From positions 832,501 to 896,500 of the forward strand of contig JAQISU010000134.1 in NCBI GenBank assembly GCA_029339505.1: 64,000 bases of DNA, written 5' to 3'. Position 1 is the first letter of the stretch; every line of letters begins with the position of its first letter. Shown here piece by piece: positions 25,161-33,723 of the stretch. Below the pieces are notes generated by a model that saw nothing but the letters and a program-made list of their open reading frames with translations, did not search any database and was not told the DNA's origin. A program made the translations under genes and the position numbers. The DNA is from Unio delphinus (Eukaryota > Mollusca > Bivalvia > Unionida > Unionidae).

Positions 25161-25804
25161 TTAACCGAATATTTTATCAAGTCCGATACGATATCGTGTC
25201 CTAGGGTCTGCTAAATTTATTGTCACAAATCCGTGTGGTTTTGACTGAGCGTGACTAAAGAAATTTCTAAATTGCACCAGGTCTGATGAATATTTCGTAG
25301 CGTATGAGTATCAACGCCGTTAAATACACACAACACATTGCAGTTATCTCTGATCACTTTTGGTATCTGAGTGTATCGTTGAGTGACATAGATCACATCA
25401 GTGTTTTTATGCCTGCCTCGGGAAAATATTCTAGCAGGATTTTTTTGATTATCTAACATGATATCATCGTATACCACTAAATTGTTAATACTTCCATCAA
25501 TAGCATCAATGCTCGGGGCTTCCTCTATATCAGTAATAAACTCAATAAAATCTTCATCGATTTGAAATTCTTTTGCTTTCTCGTTAAAATCCTTTAGCAC
25601 TTCATAGCATCGCTGATCGTCTACACTCGGGGCTATTAAATACAATTTGTTCCATTTCATCCATCTCGTTATCAAATTAAGTAGCAGTTGTGTCTTTCCG
25701 CTTCCAGATGGTCCGATTATAATCATTCTAATTGAATTCGGCAACATTTCATGATGTTTAATAGGTTCCCGTCGTCGGGTAGCTGAATAATCAATTATAT
25801 TCAT
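25161..25804 (-). CDS. genome-packaging ATPase, FtsK/HerA (A32-like) family; C-terminus in a second frame
   Basis: P-loop ATPase that would pump the genome into the capsid. From the ATG at 25804-25802 the first frame gives 193 aa ending at 25223. Walker A GPSGSGKT is at residues 31-38, Walker B NLVVYDD at about 108-114, and VIYVTQRYTQIP at about 138-149, the polar position downstream of Walker B in this family. The last 25 or so residues of that frame look unrelated. In the -1 frame, open from 25310 down to a stop at 25161-25163, a peptide containing FSHAQSKPHGFVTINL resembles the usual C-terminus. A one-base loss near 25275-25310 is therefore likely, and unlike most breaks here it is not in a long homopolymer. 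The gene diverges from the zinc-ribbon ORF across only 17 bp. Confidence 0.9.
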
Positions 25805-25821
25805 GCCGTTATATATAAATT
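25805..25821. promoter_or_regulatory. 17-bp divergent promoter with TATA-like core
   Basis: The whole gap between the ATPase start (minus) and the zinc-ribbon start (plus) is GCCGTTATATATAAATT. It contains TATATAAA, so any leader on one side must lie within the other gene. Confidence 0.45.
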
Positions 25822-26019
25822 ATGGATCTATATTGTGTGAAGTGTAAAAAACGTACTGGCACAGATGACTTGACGACGATTACAACTAAAAATAACCGAT
25901 CAGCGCTTTCTGGTAAATGCGTACAATGTAGTACAAAGAAATTTAGATTTGTTTCTAAACCCAAGGAACTCAAGGAACCTTTAAAAAAAAACGAGGAGGT
26001 GATATCGCAGCCAAGCTAA
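25822..26019 (+). CDS. small zinc-ribbon protein, probable N-terminal part of a PLA2 fusion
   Basis: 65 codons starting MDLYCVKCKKRTGTDD, with CVKC (residues 5-8) and CVQC (about 33-36) forming a four-Cys zinc ribbon. It ends with a Lys-rich tail and stops at 26017-26019. Small zinc ribbons of this type occur in Maverick and large DNA virus proteins and can precede a phospholipase domain (family knowledge). The in-frame heptamer A AAA AAC at 25986-25992 lies ten codons before the stop, and the PLA2 domain follows in the -1 frame. The ORF may thus be the pre-frameshift part of one protein, or it may be separated by an indel. Confidence 0.75.
   Translation: MDLYCVKCKKRTGTDDLTTITTKNNRSALSGKCVQCSTKKFRFVSKPKELKEPLKKNEEVISQPS
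25986..25992 (+). promoter_or_regulatory. candidate -1 ribosomal frameshift site A AAA AAC
   Basis: The heptamer is in register with the zinc-ribbon frame (AAA at 25987-25989, AAC at 25990-25992), and a -1 slip leads directly into the PLA2 frame. A AAA AAC is a classical retroviral slippery sequence. No strong downstream stem or pseudoknot is obvious by eye. It also lies in a run of nine A, where a simple indel is equally possible. Confidence 0.4.
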
Positions 26020-26351
26020 CTAAACTCCCTGGAACCCCATGGGCAAAATACCCTGGAGAAAAGCACCTTCCAGGATATAGCTACTGTGGACCGGGAACAA
26101 GACTTGATTTCAGACTCAATGATCAAAATCAGCCCCGACCCGGTGAGGAACCAATAAACGCTATTGATAAGGCCTGTCACCTTCATGATGTATCTTATAA
26201 AAGCAGTAATCTGCAGCACAGGCATCTAGCAGATGTGAAATTAATTCATGCGTTAAATGCTATTTCTGATAAATCTTTCAAAGAAAAATTGGCTTCCTTT
26301 TTGATAAAATCGGCTATGAAAAGTAAATTGATGTTAGGTGCTGGTAATTAA
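25989..26351 (+). CDS. parvovirus VP1u-like phospholipase A2 domain
   Basis: Open in the -1 frame relative to the zinc ribbon, ending at TAA 26349-26351. It contains KYPGEKHLPGYSYCGPGT (the Y-x-GPG calcium-binding loop) and DKACHLHDVSY (the HDxxY catalytic motif), the signature of secreted-type and capsid-tethered PLA2. In parvoviruses such a domain breaches the endosomal membrane during entry; a similar role here is inferred. There is no usable ATG ahead of the domain, so expression depends on the upstream zinc-ribbon ORF. The integrase starts 7 bp after its stop. Confidence 0.85.
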   Translation, partial: KRGGDIAAKLTKLPGTPWAKYPGEKHLPGYSYCGPGTRLDFRLNDQNQPRPGEEPINAIDKACHLHDVSYKSSNLQHRHLADVKLIHALNAISDKSFKEKLASFLIKSAMKSKLMLGAGN

Positions 26352-26358
26352 TAACAAC

Positions 26359-27312
26359 ATGGAATCTATTTATTATTCCCCAAGAGGATACTGGAGGGGT
26401 AAATCAGCAATCCATAAACTCGCTAGCGCTGCAAAAATGAAAAAGGCCACTGCGGCTCATTGGTTATCCAAACAGGCACTATGGCAAATTTATCTACCAC
26501 CGCCTAAACAAATCAATTTCTCGCATTTTGATGTGACAGTTCCTAATGAAGTTCATCAGGCTGATCTATTATTTCTGCCACATGATCGTGGTTACAAATA
26601 CGCATTAACCGTAGTTGATATTGCAAGTCGATACAAAGAAGCAGAACCGTTAAAAACAAAATCAGCCACTGAAGTAGCTTCTGCATTTGAAAGGATTTAT
26701 CGAAGGGGCCCTCTGCACTGGCCAAATCTATTACAAATTGATCCCGGCAAAGAATTTCAGGGTGTAGTGTTATCTACAATGAAAAATCATAAAGTCACTA
26801 TCAGACGAGGACATACTGCGCTACATCGTGATCAGGCAATTGTAGAACGGTTTAATAAAACCCTTGCTGAGCGGTTATTTGGATATCAATACGCAAAAGA
26901 ATTCATCCAAGAAAAAAGATCCCGTGAATGGGTTAAAAGGTTACCAGCTGTGATTACTGCACTGAATAACGAGATTACTAGAACTATCAACATGAAACCT
27001 ATCAATGCGATTAAAAAGAAGTCAATACCTGAAATGGAAATTCAAAAAGATTTTAGCGTTTCCCAACCAATTCTTGGTAGTAATGTCATTGTGAGGTACT
27101 TATACGAACCAGGAGAGCTTGAGGGTGGCACAAAAAGGGCTACTGATCCTATTTGGAGTGTTACTGCACACAAGATATCTAGTATAACACGATCTACGGG
27201 TAGACCTCCAATCTATAAACTGGATTCAACTGCCCCTCAACGGGGTTTTACTAGACAACAATTACAAGTGATACCTGAGGATACTCAATTACCACCGCAT
27301 GGGCTTAACTAG
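26359..27312 (+). CDS. retroviral-type DDE integrase
   Basis: 317 aa from the ATG at 26359 (an in-frame ATG 21 bp upstream would add seven residues overlapping the PLA2 stop; MESIYYSPRGYW looks like the true N-terminus of Maverick integrases). The rve core is complete: D69 in HQADLLFL, D128 in LLQIDPGKEF and E163 in RDQAIVERFNK, with 34 residues between D128 and E163. An SH3-like basic C-terminal region follows (KRATDPIWSVTAHKISS). No chromodomain is seen. It inserts the linear genome into host DNA. The ORF is intact, unlike many neighbours. Its stop overlaps the convergent polymerase-helicase-nuclease gene by 8 bp. Confidence 0.95.
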   Translation: MESIYYSPRGYWRGKSAIHKLASAAKMKKATAAHWLSKQALWQIYLPPPKQINFSHFDVTVPNEVHQADLLFLPHDRGYKYALTVVDIASRYKEAEPLKTKSATEVASAFERIYRRGPLHWPNLLQIDPGKEFQGVVLSTMKNHKVTIRRGHTALHRDQAIVERFNKTLAERLFGYQYAKEFIQEKRSREWVKRLPAVITALNNEITRTINMKPINAIKKKSIPEMEIQKDFSVSQPILGSNVIVRYLYEPGELEGGTKRATDPIWSVTAHKISSITRSTGRPPIYKLDSTAPQRGFTRQQLQVIPEDTQLPPHGLN

Positions 27313-27531
27313 CACCCTTGCGTCTATTGCACTCAAGACAAGTCAACATCACATTATTTCTGACATGACCGAGATTGTTATTTTTTCTGTCAACGGTGAA
27401 TTGGCGAGGATCCTTATCCGAATACTGCCAACGCATTATACAATTGCAACTTGCGCAGTGATTATTTTGTTGTTGCTTCAAAGTGATTATTAATTCAGCA
27501 TCAATATCAAATTCTCGTTGTTTTTTTTTTG
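27305..27531 (-). CDS. HNH-like zinc nuclease domain, C-terminal module of the polymerase gene
   Basis: In the -1 frame after the A10 run (27521-27530) the strand reads through a CASC pair, then FTVDRKNNNLGHVRNN, then CLEC, and stops at 27307-27305. Paired CxxC motifs around a D-R...N-x-x-x-H...N core are characteristic of HNH and His-Me-finger nucleases such as endonuclease VII relatives. It has no start codon of its own. Its stop sits exactly against the integrase stop, which supports it as the true end of the gene. Confidence 0.75.
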
Positions 27532-30500
27532 TCTTGTTGTTTGTAACCGTTGAGTTTTTTTATCAATAATATCATTATCATCGCCAATGATTTCATCATC
27601 GCCTGACTCTGTCAGGACAATTCTTCGAAGTTGATTTATTTTTCGTACTCTAGACACTGCGAGATAGACTAAATTCGACCATTCTATGCGATTATCTACC
27701 ATCCAAACAATTGTATCCGATATAGTCAATCCCTGTGAAGAGTGTATTGTTGCTGCATAACCTAGCGTCCATGGGGATTTATTAGCACGCAATGCATCTT
27801 CAACGACATTGATATCAACCAGCACAATATCATTTAATACGAGAATCTTCTTTTCACGCCCTGACTCTGTCAGGCCTGGAATATCAACTTCGATGTTCTG
27901 TTTTCGTGTATCCGATGGCCAATAACAGAAGGGCACTGGAAGTATTGCAAATTTGTGTTTATGCAATTCAAATAACTTCATCTGAAGTGTGTCCCTGACT
28001 ATTTTTCTACTTGCAATGATTAAATCATTTGGTCTCCACGCTTCCCAAAACTCATTCATGGGAGTTTCCGAAATTATTTCACGGGCTATTTCACACTGGA
28101 CTTTATCCGGTTGTAATCTAATTAGTTTCTTAAATTCTTTTAATTCATTATCAAGTGATCTATGATCGGTATCAATTTCTTCATAATAGTCTACAAAACC
28201 CTTTAGCCATTCATGGGGGGATGCACCGACAAATGGTGGTGGTTGGCCGTGATCACCGCACATGACGACTTTTGTATTTTTTAATAACAACCACTCAAGA
28301 AATATTTTTAAGACATCTTCGGACACTGTGTCTATTTCATCCCAAATGATAATTTCAGGAATAAATTTCTCTCCCATGCGCTCAGGAGTCCATTTATCTC
28401 CCTTCCATCGGAAAAGGCTGTGATAAGTGCAAGCATTTACCCCTCTCTGTATCATTTCTCTTGCAAGTCAATGAGTTGGTGTTAGCACAATCATGTTTGG
28501 ATTGGAAACACGAAATAACTCAATTGCCCGGGTTGTTTTTCCTGACCCACCACAGCCGTTTAAATAAACTGTTTTATATCTACAGATTGGATCAGAAATC
28601 GGTGGTGCACTAGAAAATTCTGAACACTGATTGCTTTCTAAGTAATTATTTTCAATGGTAACATCTGCTGATGGAATATAATCATGAAGCATTTCTTTCT
28701 TAATTCTCCATGACCCCCAATTCTCGTTGCCAGTAGCCTTAAAATCAGCCATTTTGCTATTTATGTAAAATGAGTCAGTAGCAACTCTAACTGCGGTGGT
28801 AGGAAATCTATTGATCATTGAAAATAAATTAATAGAAGCATAACCAAGCATAGTAGCTCTCAAATGTGTGTACTGCGGATTGTATCCATCAGTGTAAGTA
28901 ACAATTGTACCCAATTTGGTTCCATCGGACATAAATGCGTCCTTACGATTGACATATAGGCCCCTATTCGTTAAATCCGTGATTACAAAATCGTATTCAG
29001 CATTGTCTATAATCAATCGTGAAGAATATCTCGTATTATCATCTTTACCACCTTGGGTAAATTTACCGATTATTCTTCGTCCAAGGTCTTTTGCTTCATT
29101 GTTTCTGATTTCAAATAACTGTTGGGACCAATCCATGATTTGTTGTTCACTGAAATTTGGAAACAGTTTTCGCTCTTCGCTAATTATTTTTTCTAGATCA
29201 GGTTGTGGTAACCAGACTGATTTCTGTGCTCGATAGGATATAATTGCTTCACTGACAATTAATGATTTTAACATCTTACAATCAAGCATATACCGTAATA
29301 ACACTATTGGCATCCAGTGTTTTTCAGACATGTGTTTACCAATCCAAAGATAACTACATGAATGAAGTCCTTCAGCCATTTCAAATGATACTACACAAGC
29401 GAATCCGGTTAAATCGAAATGTGGCAGTGGTCCATTAATAGCAACACGGGTCATTTCGTGTGTAGGGTGTCCAAATCGTTTGAAATATTTCTCGCATTCT
29501 CCATACCCAAGAAAACTTCCTGGATAACACGCAATCATATCAACGGAAATAACGGTATCAGCGGTGTATTTTGTATTCCATAATCCTCCATGGCCGTATT
29601 CAAGACAAGACAATTTGACCTCTGATAAGAACTCACTTCGTGCTGGTTTCCACGCGTTTTTCTTCCTAGCAAAATGTGCTACAACTGATGGAAGTGTAAA
29701 ACAGTTTGCTAATAATTGATCGTTGTCTTCCTCCAGAGAAAACTCACTAGCTAGTTGTTTCATTTGATTATGCAGCTCTTCAGTACGGTACAATTCTCCG
29801 TTGGGCCTTACAAACTGATCAAATCTACATTCTTCGTTTGAAGTACTATGAAATAGCCACATTGACACGGGATCGTTTTTACTCAAATGGTAAATAGCAT
29901 CAAATAATTTCTGCTCTGAAAAAACTCTTCGGTTTGGGATAGATATTTTACGGTTCTATCCCGTGGAAATATTGTTACTGCAGATGACCACGTGTGTTCG
30001 TTATGATCAATAATCTGTATTGGGGTTCCATTTTTATTATATTTCGATTCGTATAATACTTCACCGGTGATTGTCCTTACCGATATTGGAAATCTCAATG
30101 ATGTTTCTAATTTGGCTATATCTTGAATTGTTGCCCCATGCTGTTTCACTGTCAGTTCCCATTCGGTTATTTTTTTTCGTCTTAGATCAGTTAGTTTATT
30201 TCCCCGGGACGCATTTGTGAAGTGTTCCATTATTCGTGCTGCTACACAATTGAGCCCTGTCGAATATTTCATGGGTGCTAGTTTTGCAATATCAGGTTTG
30301 TCATTGAGCGGATATATCCCGTAAACAACTGCTGTGACAGGATAAGATCTTTCGTAGTAGGGTTTGTCAATTCCAGTCAAAATTCCTGGTTTTGAATCCT
30401 GAGTCACAGTGACAGTTTTTTTGTCCTTAAGAATAGGCTCGTATTTGTCCCTAATGATCCATTTTCCATTATCACGGATAAGGAATTTTATTCGAAAAAA

Positions 30501-30759
30501 AATTTCTTTCTTCCCCAAGACGTGAGATTATCACTGCTGCTTTTTCATCATTCATGGTAGCGTCAACAACACCATCAATTCGAAATGTTGACCAACAATG
30601 AGCTGCCCCATCACGCTTGAATTCATTAAAACAGTCTCTGATTTTACTAATCAAGGTTCTATCAAGAATTTTATTCTTTGGTGTATCAGAAACTCTATCA
30701 AGATTGAATTGAACACTTTTCCAAGGCTTAATTTTCGATAATCTCTCGAACTCCTCCAT
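27305..30759 (-). CDS. DNA polymerase B - SF1 helicase - HNH-like nuclease fusion (frame-disrupted)
   Basis: Replication protein of about 1,150 codons, starting at ATG 30759-30757. The domains are, in order: an unassigned N-terminal region (30759 to about 29930); PolB palm motif A VDMIACYPGSF (near 29541), IGKFTQGG in the motif B position, and motif C VRVATDSFYI; helicase Walker A GCGGSGKT, Walker B IIIWDEID, motif III GDHGQPPP, then GYAATIHSSQG and LAVSRVR typical of the Pif1/RecD-like SF1 class; and a C-terminal CxxC...FTVDRKNNNLGHVRNN...CxxC HNH-like zinc domain ending at 27305. Breaks: +1 change in a T8 run (30495-30502), -1 in T6 (29919-29924), in-frame TGA (28468-28470), and -1 at A AAA AAC (27526-27520). 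The reading direction and motif order leave little doubt it is one gene. Canonical Maverick polymerases lack the helicase and nuclease parts. Confidence 0.88.
28468..28470 (-). other. in-frame TGA inside the helicase module
   Basis: Lies between the Walker A and Walker B motifs, in a segment after VLTPTH that is conserved in the helicase family. Both sides continue in the same frame. The context TGA C is a relatively leaky stop, but a CpG transition (CGA to TGA) is the simpler explanation. Confidence 0.8.
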
Positions 30760-30783
30760 ACTATAATTAAAACAAGCATTTAA
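30760..30783. promoter_or_regulatory. 24-bp divergent intergenic promoter region
   Basis: Separates the polymerase start (minus) from the Cys-rich ORF start (plus): ACTATAATTAAAACAAGC then ATTTAA. AT-rich and TATA-like, with no room for separate promoters. Confidence 0.35.
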
Positions 30784-31152
30784 ATGAAAGATTTAAGTAT
30801 AATGAATCATTGCAAATGGCTTATGATTGGATCAGTTACACCGTGTAACAAATCATGCAGAAATGAATTCTGTTGGTATCATATGCAAAGCTTTCGTCGT
30901 GGAAGCCTTGGTCCGTTACCCTGTATTCGATGTGGAGTTGGGGTTAGGGGAAGGTCGCAATTATGTCTTAGGTGTGGCGGCAAACGATACAGGGAACTAA
31001 AACGCTATTATGACAAACGAATAAAAAATGGACAATCAATCAGAAATTATGAACCTGACACTGACAAAGTCAGCGACAAAATCATAAGATTCCCTCAAGA
31101 CTACATTGAAAGATTCTCCAGTGATGTTATTAATGAATTAGACAAACAATAG
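30784..31152 (+). CDS. Cys-rich putative zinc-binding protein, 122 aa
   Basis: Intact ORF (the alternative start at 30802 would remove six residues). Nine cysteines fall in two groups. The first is CKWL...TPCNKSCRNEFCWYH at residues 10-33. The second is PCIRCGVGVRGRSQLCLRCG at about 47-66, a CxxC-x11-CxxC zinc-ribbon-like knuckle. A basic stretch (KRYRELKRYYDKRIKN) follows, suggesting nucleic-acid binding. Divergently arranged with the polymerase, it may be an early regulator; this is inference. I do not recognise the family. Confidence 0.7.
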   Translation: MKDLSIMNHCKWLMIGSVTPCNKSCRNEFCWYHMQSFRRGSLGPLPCIRCGVGVRGRSQLCLRCGGKRYRELKRYYDKRIKNGQSIRNYEPDTDKVSDKIIRFPQDYIERFSSDVINELDKQ

Positions 31153-31186
31153 TTAGTATACAAATGAACCAAGGGAGTTATCTCCC

Positions 31187-31580
31187 TCAGCGGCTGGGTA
31201 TTGTTTTATAAGAAAAGAAATATTTTCTTTTTTTTTTAGTGTTTAAGTCAAATATTCTGTCTCATTTAAATACCGTGAAACACCATTAATAAGTAATTTA
31301 AGAAAATAAAATAACACCATGTGGATTGCTGTATTAAGTTACCTTTATATACTTTCTCCCTTAGATTGTGTTAACTTGTTTTATGGGTTATTGCGATTCA
31401 GCGGCTGGGCATTGTTTTGTTAGAAAAGAAATGTTTTCAAACAATTATATTCTTTGTTTTAGTGTTTAAGTCAAATATGCTGTCTCATTTAAATACTGTG
31501 AAACACCATTAACAAGTAATTCAAGAAAATAAAATAGCACACCTTGCGGATTGCTGTATTAAGTCCCCTTATATACTATA
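31187..31580. repeat. two-copy direct repeat of about 180 bp
   Basis: TCAGCGGCTGGG at 31187 and 31398 start copies that share AGTGTTTAAGTCAAATAT, GTGAAACACCATTAA and GGATTGCTGTATTAAG. They differ by small indels. Confidence 0.85.
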
Positions 31581-31779
31581 TGAATATTTACAACATATAT
31601 ATGTTAAAAAACGTTATTCTTTATGGACGTGAACAGTGGTCTAACGGTATCGTGTTTGGCTTGTAAACCCAGACAATTATTCTTCACATGTTCGCGCCCC
31701 ATAGCAGACAAATTGTCTGATGGTGAAACGGTGGATGTTTTTTTTTCTATTTAATTGAGGGGAGGAAGGGCAACCCCTC

Positions 31780-31919
31780 TGTGTGCATTCACATAACATG
31801 CAAACCCATGCTATCAAATTTACGGTAGCGTGGGTTGTCGGTAGCGTGGGTTGTCGGTTTATGACAACTTACGCAACCATGAATTTGATTTCATGGGTTG
31901 CATGTTGAATGTAAACACA
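31780..31919. repeat. long imperfect hairpin
   Basis: The left arm GTGCATTCACATAACATGCA...CCCATG...ATCAAATT pairs with the right arm AATTTGAT..CATGGGTTGCATGTTGAATG. The loop has a duplicated GGTAGCGTGGGTTGTC. Confidence 0.75.
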
Positions 31920-32269
31920 TACAATGCCCTAAAATAAATAACATCCATGGATGTAATTAGCTCTCCATCACATTTGGGTAGCCCCGTATGGTGTTCAAAA
32001 TGAATTACCGGCCAAAAAAAGGTTCGTGGATGCACATTGGGTAACCCCAGAATGAATTATCGGCTAAAAGAAACGGTCATAGGGTCATATCTCAAAGAGC
32101 AAAAACATTCTGATATAAAACAGAAACAGAAAAATGCTCTAACAAAGGAACCCTATGAAAGACACAAAGGCCTAATAAGGGACCCAATGAATGCAAATAG
32201 AACCACAGCGGCCTATATCAAGGGGGTCAAATGACTGATAACCGCTCATCATGGTTGATATTTATTTTT

Positions 32270-32812
32270 GTCTGCATTTATATTTATATATACAGAATTA
32301 ATTTTTAAAAATATATTTATATATACAGAATTAATTTTTAAAAATATATTTATATATACAGACTGAATTTTTAAAAAAGATATTTATATATACAGACTGA
32401 ATTTTAAAAAAGATATTTATATATACAGACTGAATTTTAAAAAAGATATTTATATATACAGACTGAATTTTAAAAAAGATATTTATATATACAGACTGAA
32501 TTTTTAAAAAAGATATTTATATATACAGACTGAATTTTTAAAAAAGATATTTATATATACAAACTGAATTTTAAAAAAGATATTTATATATACAGACTGA
32601 ATTTTAAAAAAGATATTTATATATACAGACTGAATTTTTAAAAAAGATATTTATATATACAGACTGAATTTTTAAAAATATATTTATATATACAGACTGA
32701 ATTTTAAAAAAGATATTTATATATACAGACTGAATTTTAAAAAAGATATTTATATATACAGACTGAATTTTAAAAAAGATATTTATATATACAGACTGAA
32801 TTTTAAAAATAT
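32270..32812. repeat. 33-35 bp AT-rich satellite inside the Maverick, about 16 copies
   Basis: Unit TATTTATATATACAGACTGA followed by ATTTTAAAAAAGA. The first three units are variants (CAGAATTAATTTTTAAAAAT), the rest nearly identical. Confidence 0.95.
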
Positions 32813-32863
32813 TAACGGCTCATTTATTTTTGAAAAATGAATTAGAAATATGTATTATCATAT

Positions 32864-33220
32864 ATGAATTCTGAAATTATGAATAGCATCATAGTTGAAA
32901 TTGCAAAATTGAAAAATCAGAATATTAAATTGTCAGATGGGTTAAATCCTGATCAAATCAAGTCGGATTTTCAGGATATAGAATACGGAGTTAGCACTAA
33001 CAAGTATATGTTACCAAAGAAATATGCACTCATCAAAAAAATTCAAAATTCTATTCGAGACTCTCTTGCATTTTCCAGTGAAGTAGGTGTGTTTGTTCCG
33101 TTATATACTATCGTGGAAGGAATACGAAAAGAATTGGGTAACGAATATGAATTGAAAAAGGAAGTTAATTCTAAAATTAGAAACTTACGAGCGTTAATTC
33201 AAGAAAATGAACTATTTTGA
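32864..33220 (+). CDS. 118-aa protein of unknown function
   Basis: Intact ORF starting MNSEIMNSIIVEIAKLKNQN; an internal Met (32882) could also be the start. Predominantly helical and charged, with hydrophobic heptad-like spacing at the N-terminus and a KKEVNSKIRNLRALIQE C-terminal helix. It lies just after the satellite and begins the late block. No family recognised; a small helical DNA-binding or structural protein is possible. Confidence 0.55.
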   Translation: MNSEIMNSIIVEIAKLKNQNIKLSDGLNPDQIKSDFQDIEYGVSTNKYMLPKKYALIKKIQNSIRDSLAFSSEVGVFVPLYTIVEGIRKELGNEYELKKEVNSKIRNLRALIQENELF

Positions 33221-33723
33221 TTGACCGACCCTCAAAAGATTTTGTCAGACAGTAAAATCTCCTTGAGATTTTCATTTTTTGTCATCATTTTTTGATTGAA
33301 TCAGTGAAAATATTTCACACTGCGAAAATAAAATAGAATCCTAACAGCTTTGAAAGTTCTTTTAAGAACTTTTCTCTATGGAAATCGACTACTTGACCCT
33401 ACGAGGTTTTTTGATGAAAATCGATGAAAAATGACCAAACATCACTGAAAACAGGCAAAAATTGATGAAAAATGGCTAAAAATCATCAAAAATGAGTTTT
33501 AACAGCTTTTCCTTATGGAAAATCCCATGTAAAATCGACTACTTGACTGTAAAATCTCTTTGAGATTTTCAACTGAAAACCACCAAAATGGCACCAAAAC
33601 AGGCAAAATCAATGGATAAAAAATAAAAATATTTCACAGCAATAAAAGATTGGACCGTTAAGGATGGAATCATCGATGGGAAAAATTGTTTTACAATTGA
33701 AAAATGGTTTCTGATTTCAAATA
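33221..33723. other. AT-rich intergenic region with short repeated palindromes
   Basis: Repeats GTAAAATCTC(C/T)TTGAGATTTTC (33251 and 33549), each a small hairpin, and a TCGACTACTTGAC word (33386 and 33535). Also AGTTCTTTTAAGAACT. Looks regulatory rather than coding. Confidence 0.5.
33693..33703 (+). promoter_or_regulatory. repeated upstream motif ACAATTGAAAA
   Basis: Starts 31 bp before the ATG at 33724. The identical 11-mer lies 30 bp before the ATG at 34707 and 34 bp before the ATG at 38680. Candidate late promoter element. Confidence 0.5.

Larger units (their letters stand above)
31153..32863. other. non-coding block of the Maverick with duplications and satellite
   Basis: Contains a two-copy direct repeat (31187-31580), a long imperfect hairpin (31780-31919), two related GGGTA(G/A)CCCC...GAATTA(C/T)CGGC(C/T)AAAA segments (about 31977-32066) and the 33-bp satellite (32270-32812). 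A 65-codon open frame at 32037-32234 has no recognisable features. This is the boundary between the replication and late gene blocks and may hold regulatory or origin sequences (inference). Confidence 0.65.

Noticed and set aside
27299..27493. 64-codon plus-strand frame after the integrase
   Set aside because: Antisense to the HNH-like end of the polymerase gene, where the minus strand shows conserved zinc and HNH motifs.
28916..29236. 106-codon plus-strand frame
   Set aside because: Antisense shadow of the polymerase palm region.
31629..31715. tRNA-like sequence (TGGTCTAACGGTATCG ... TTCGCGCC) inside the Maverick
   Set aside because: Box-like words are present, but I could not form a D stem or a 7-bp acceptor stem. 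A tRNAscan-SE run would decide.
32037..32234. 65-codon frame between the hairpin and the satellite
   Set aside because: No motif, weak context, low complexity (Lys-rich). Could be a remnant, but not supportable.
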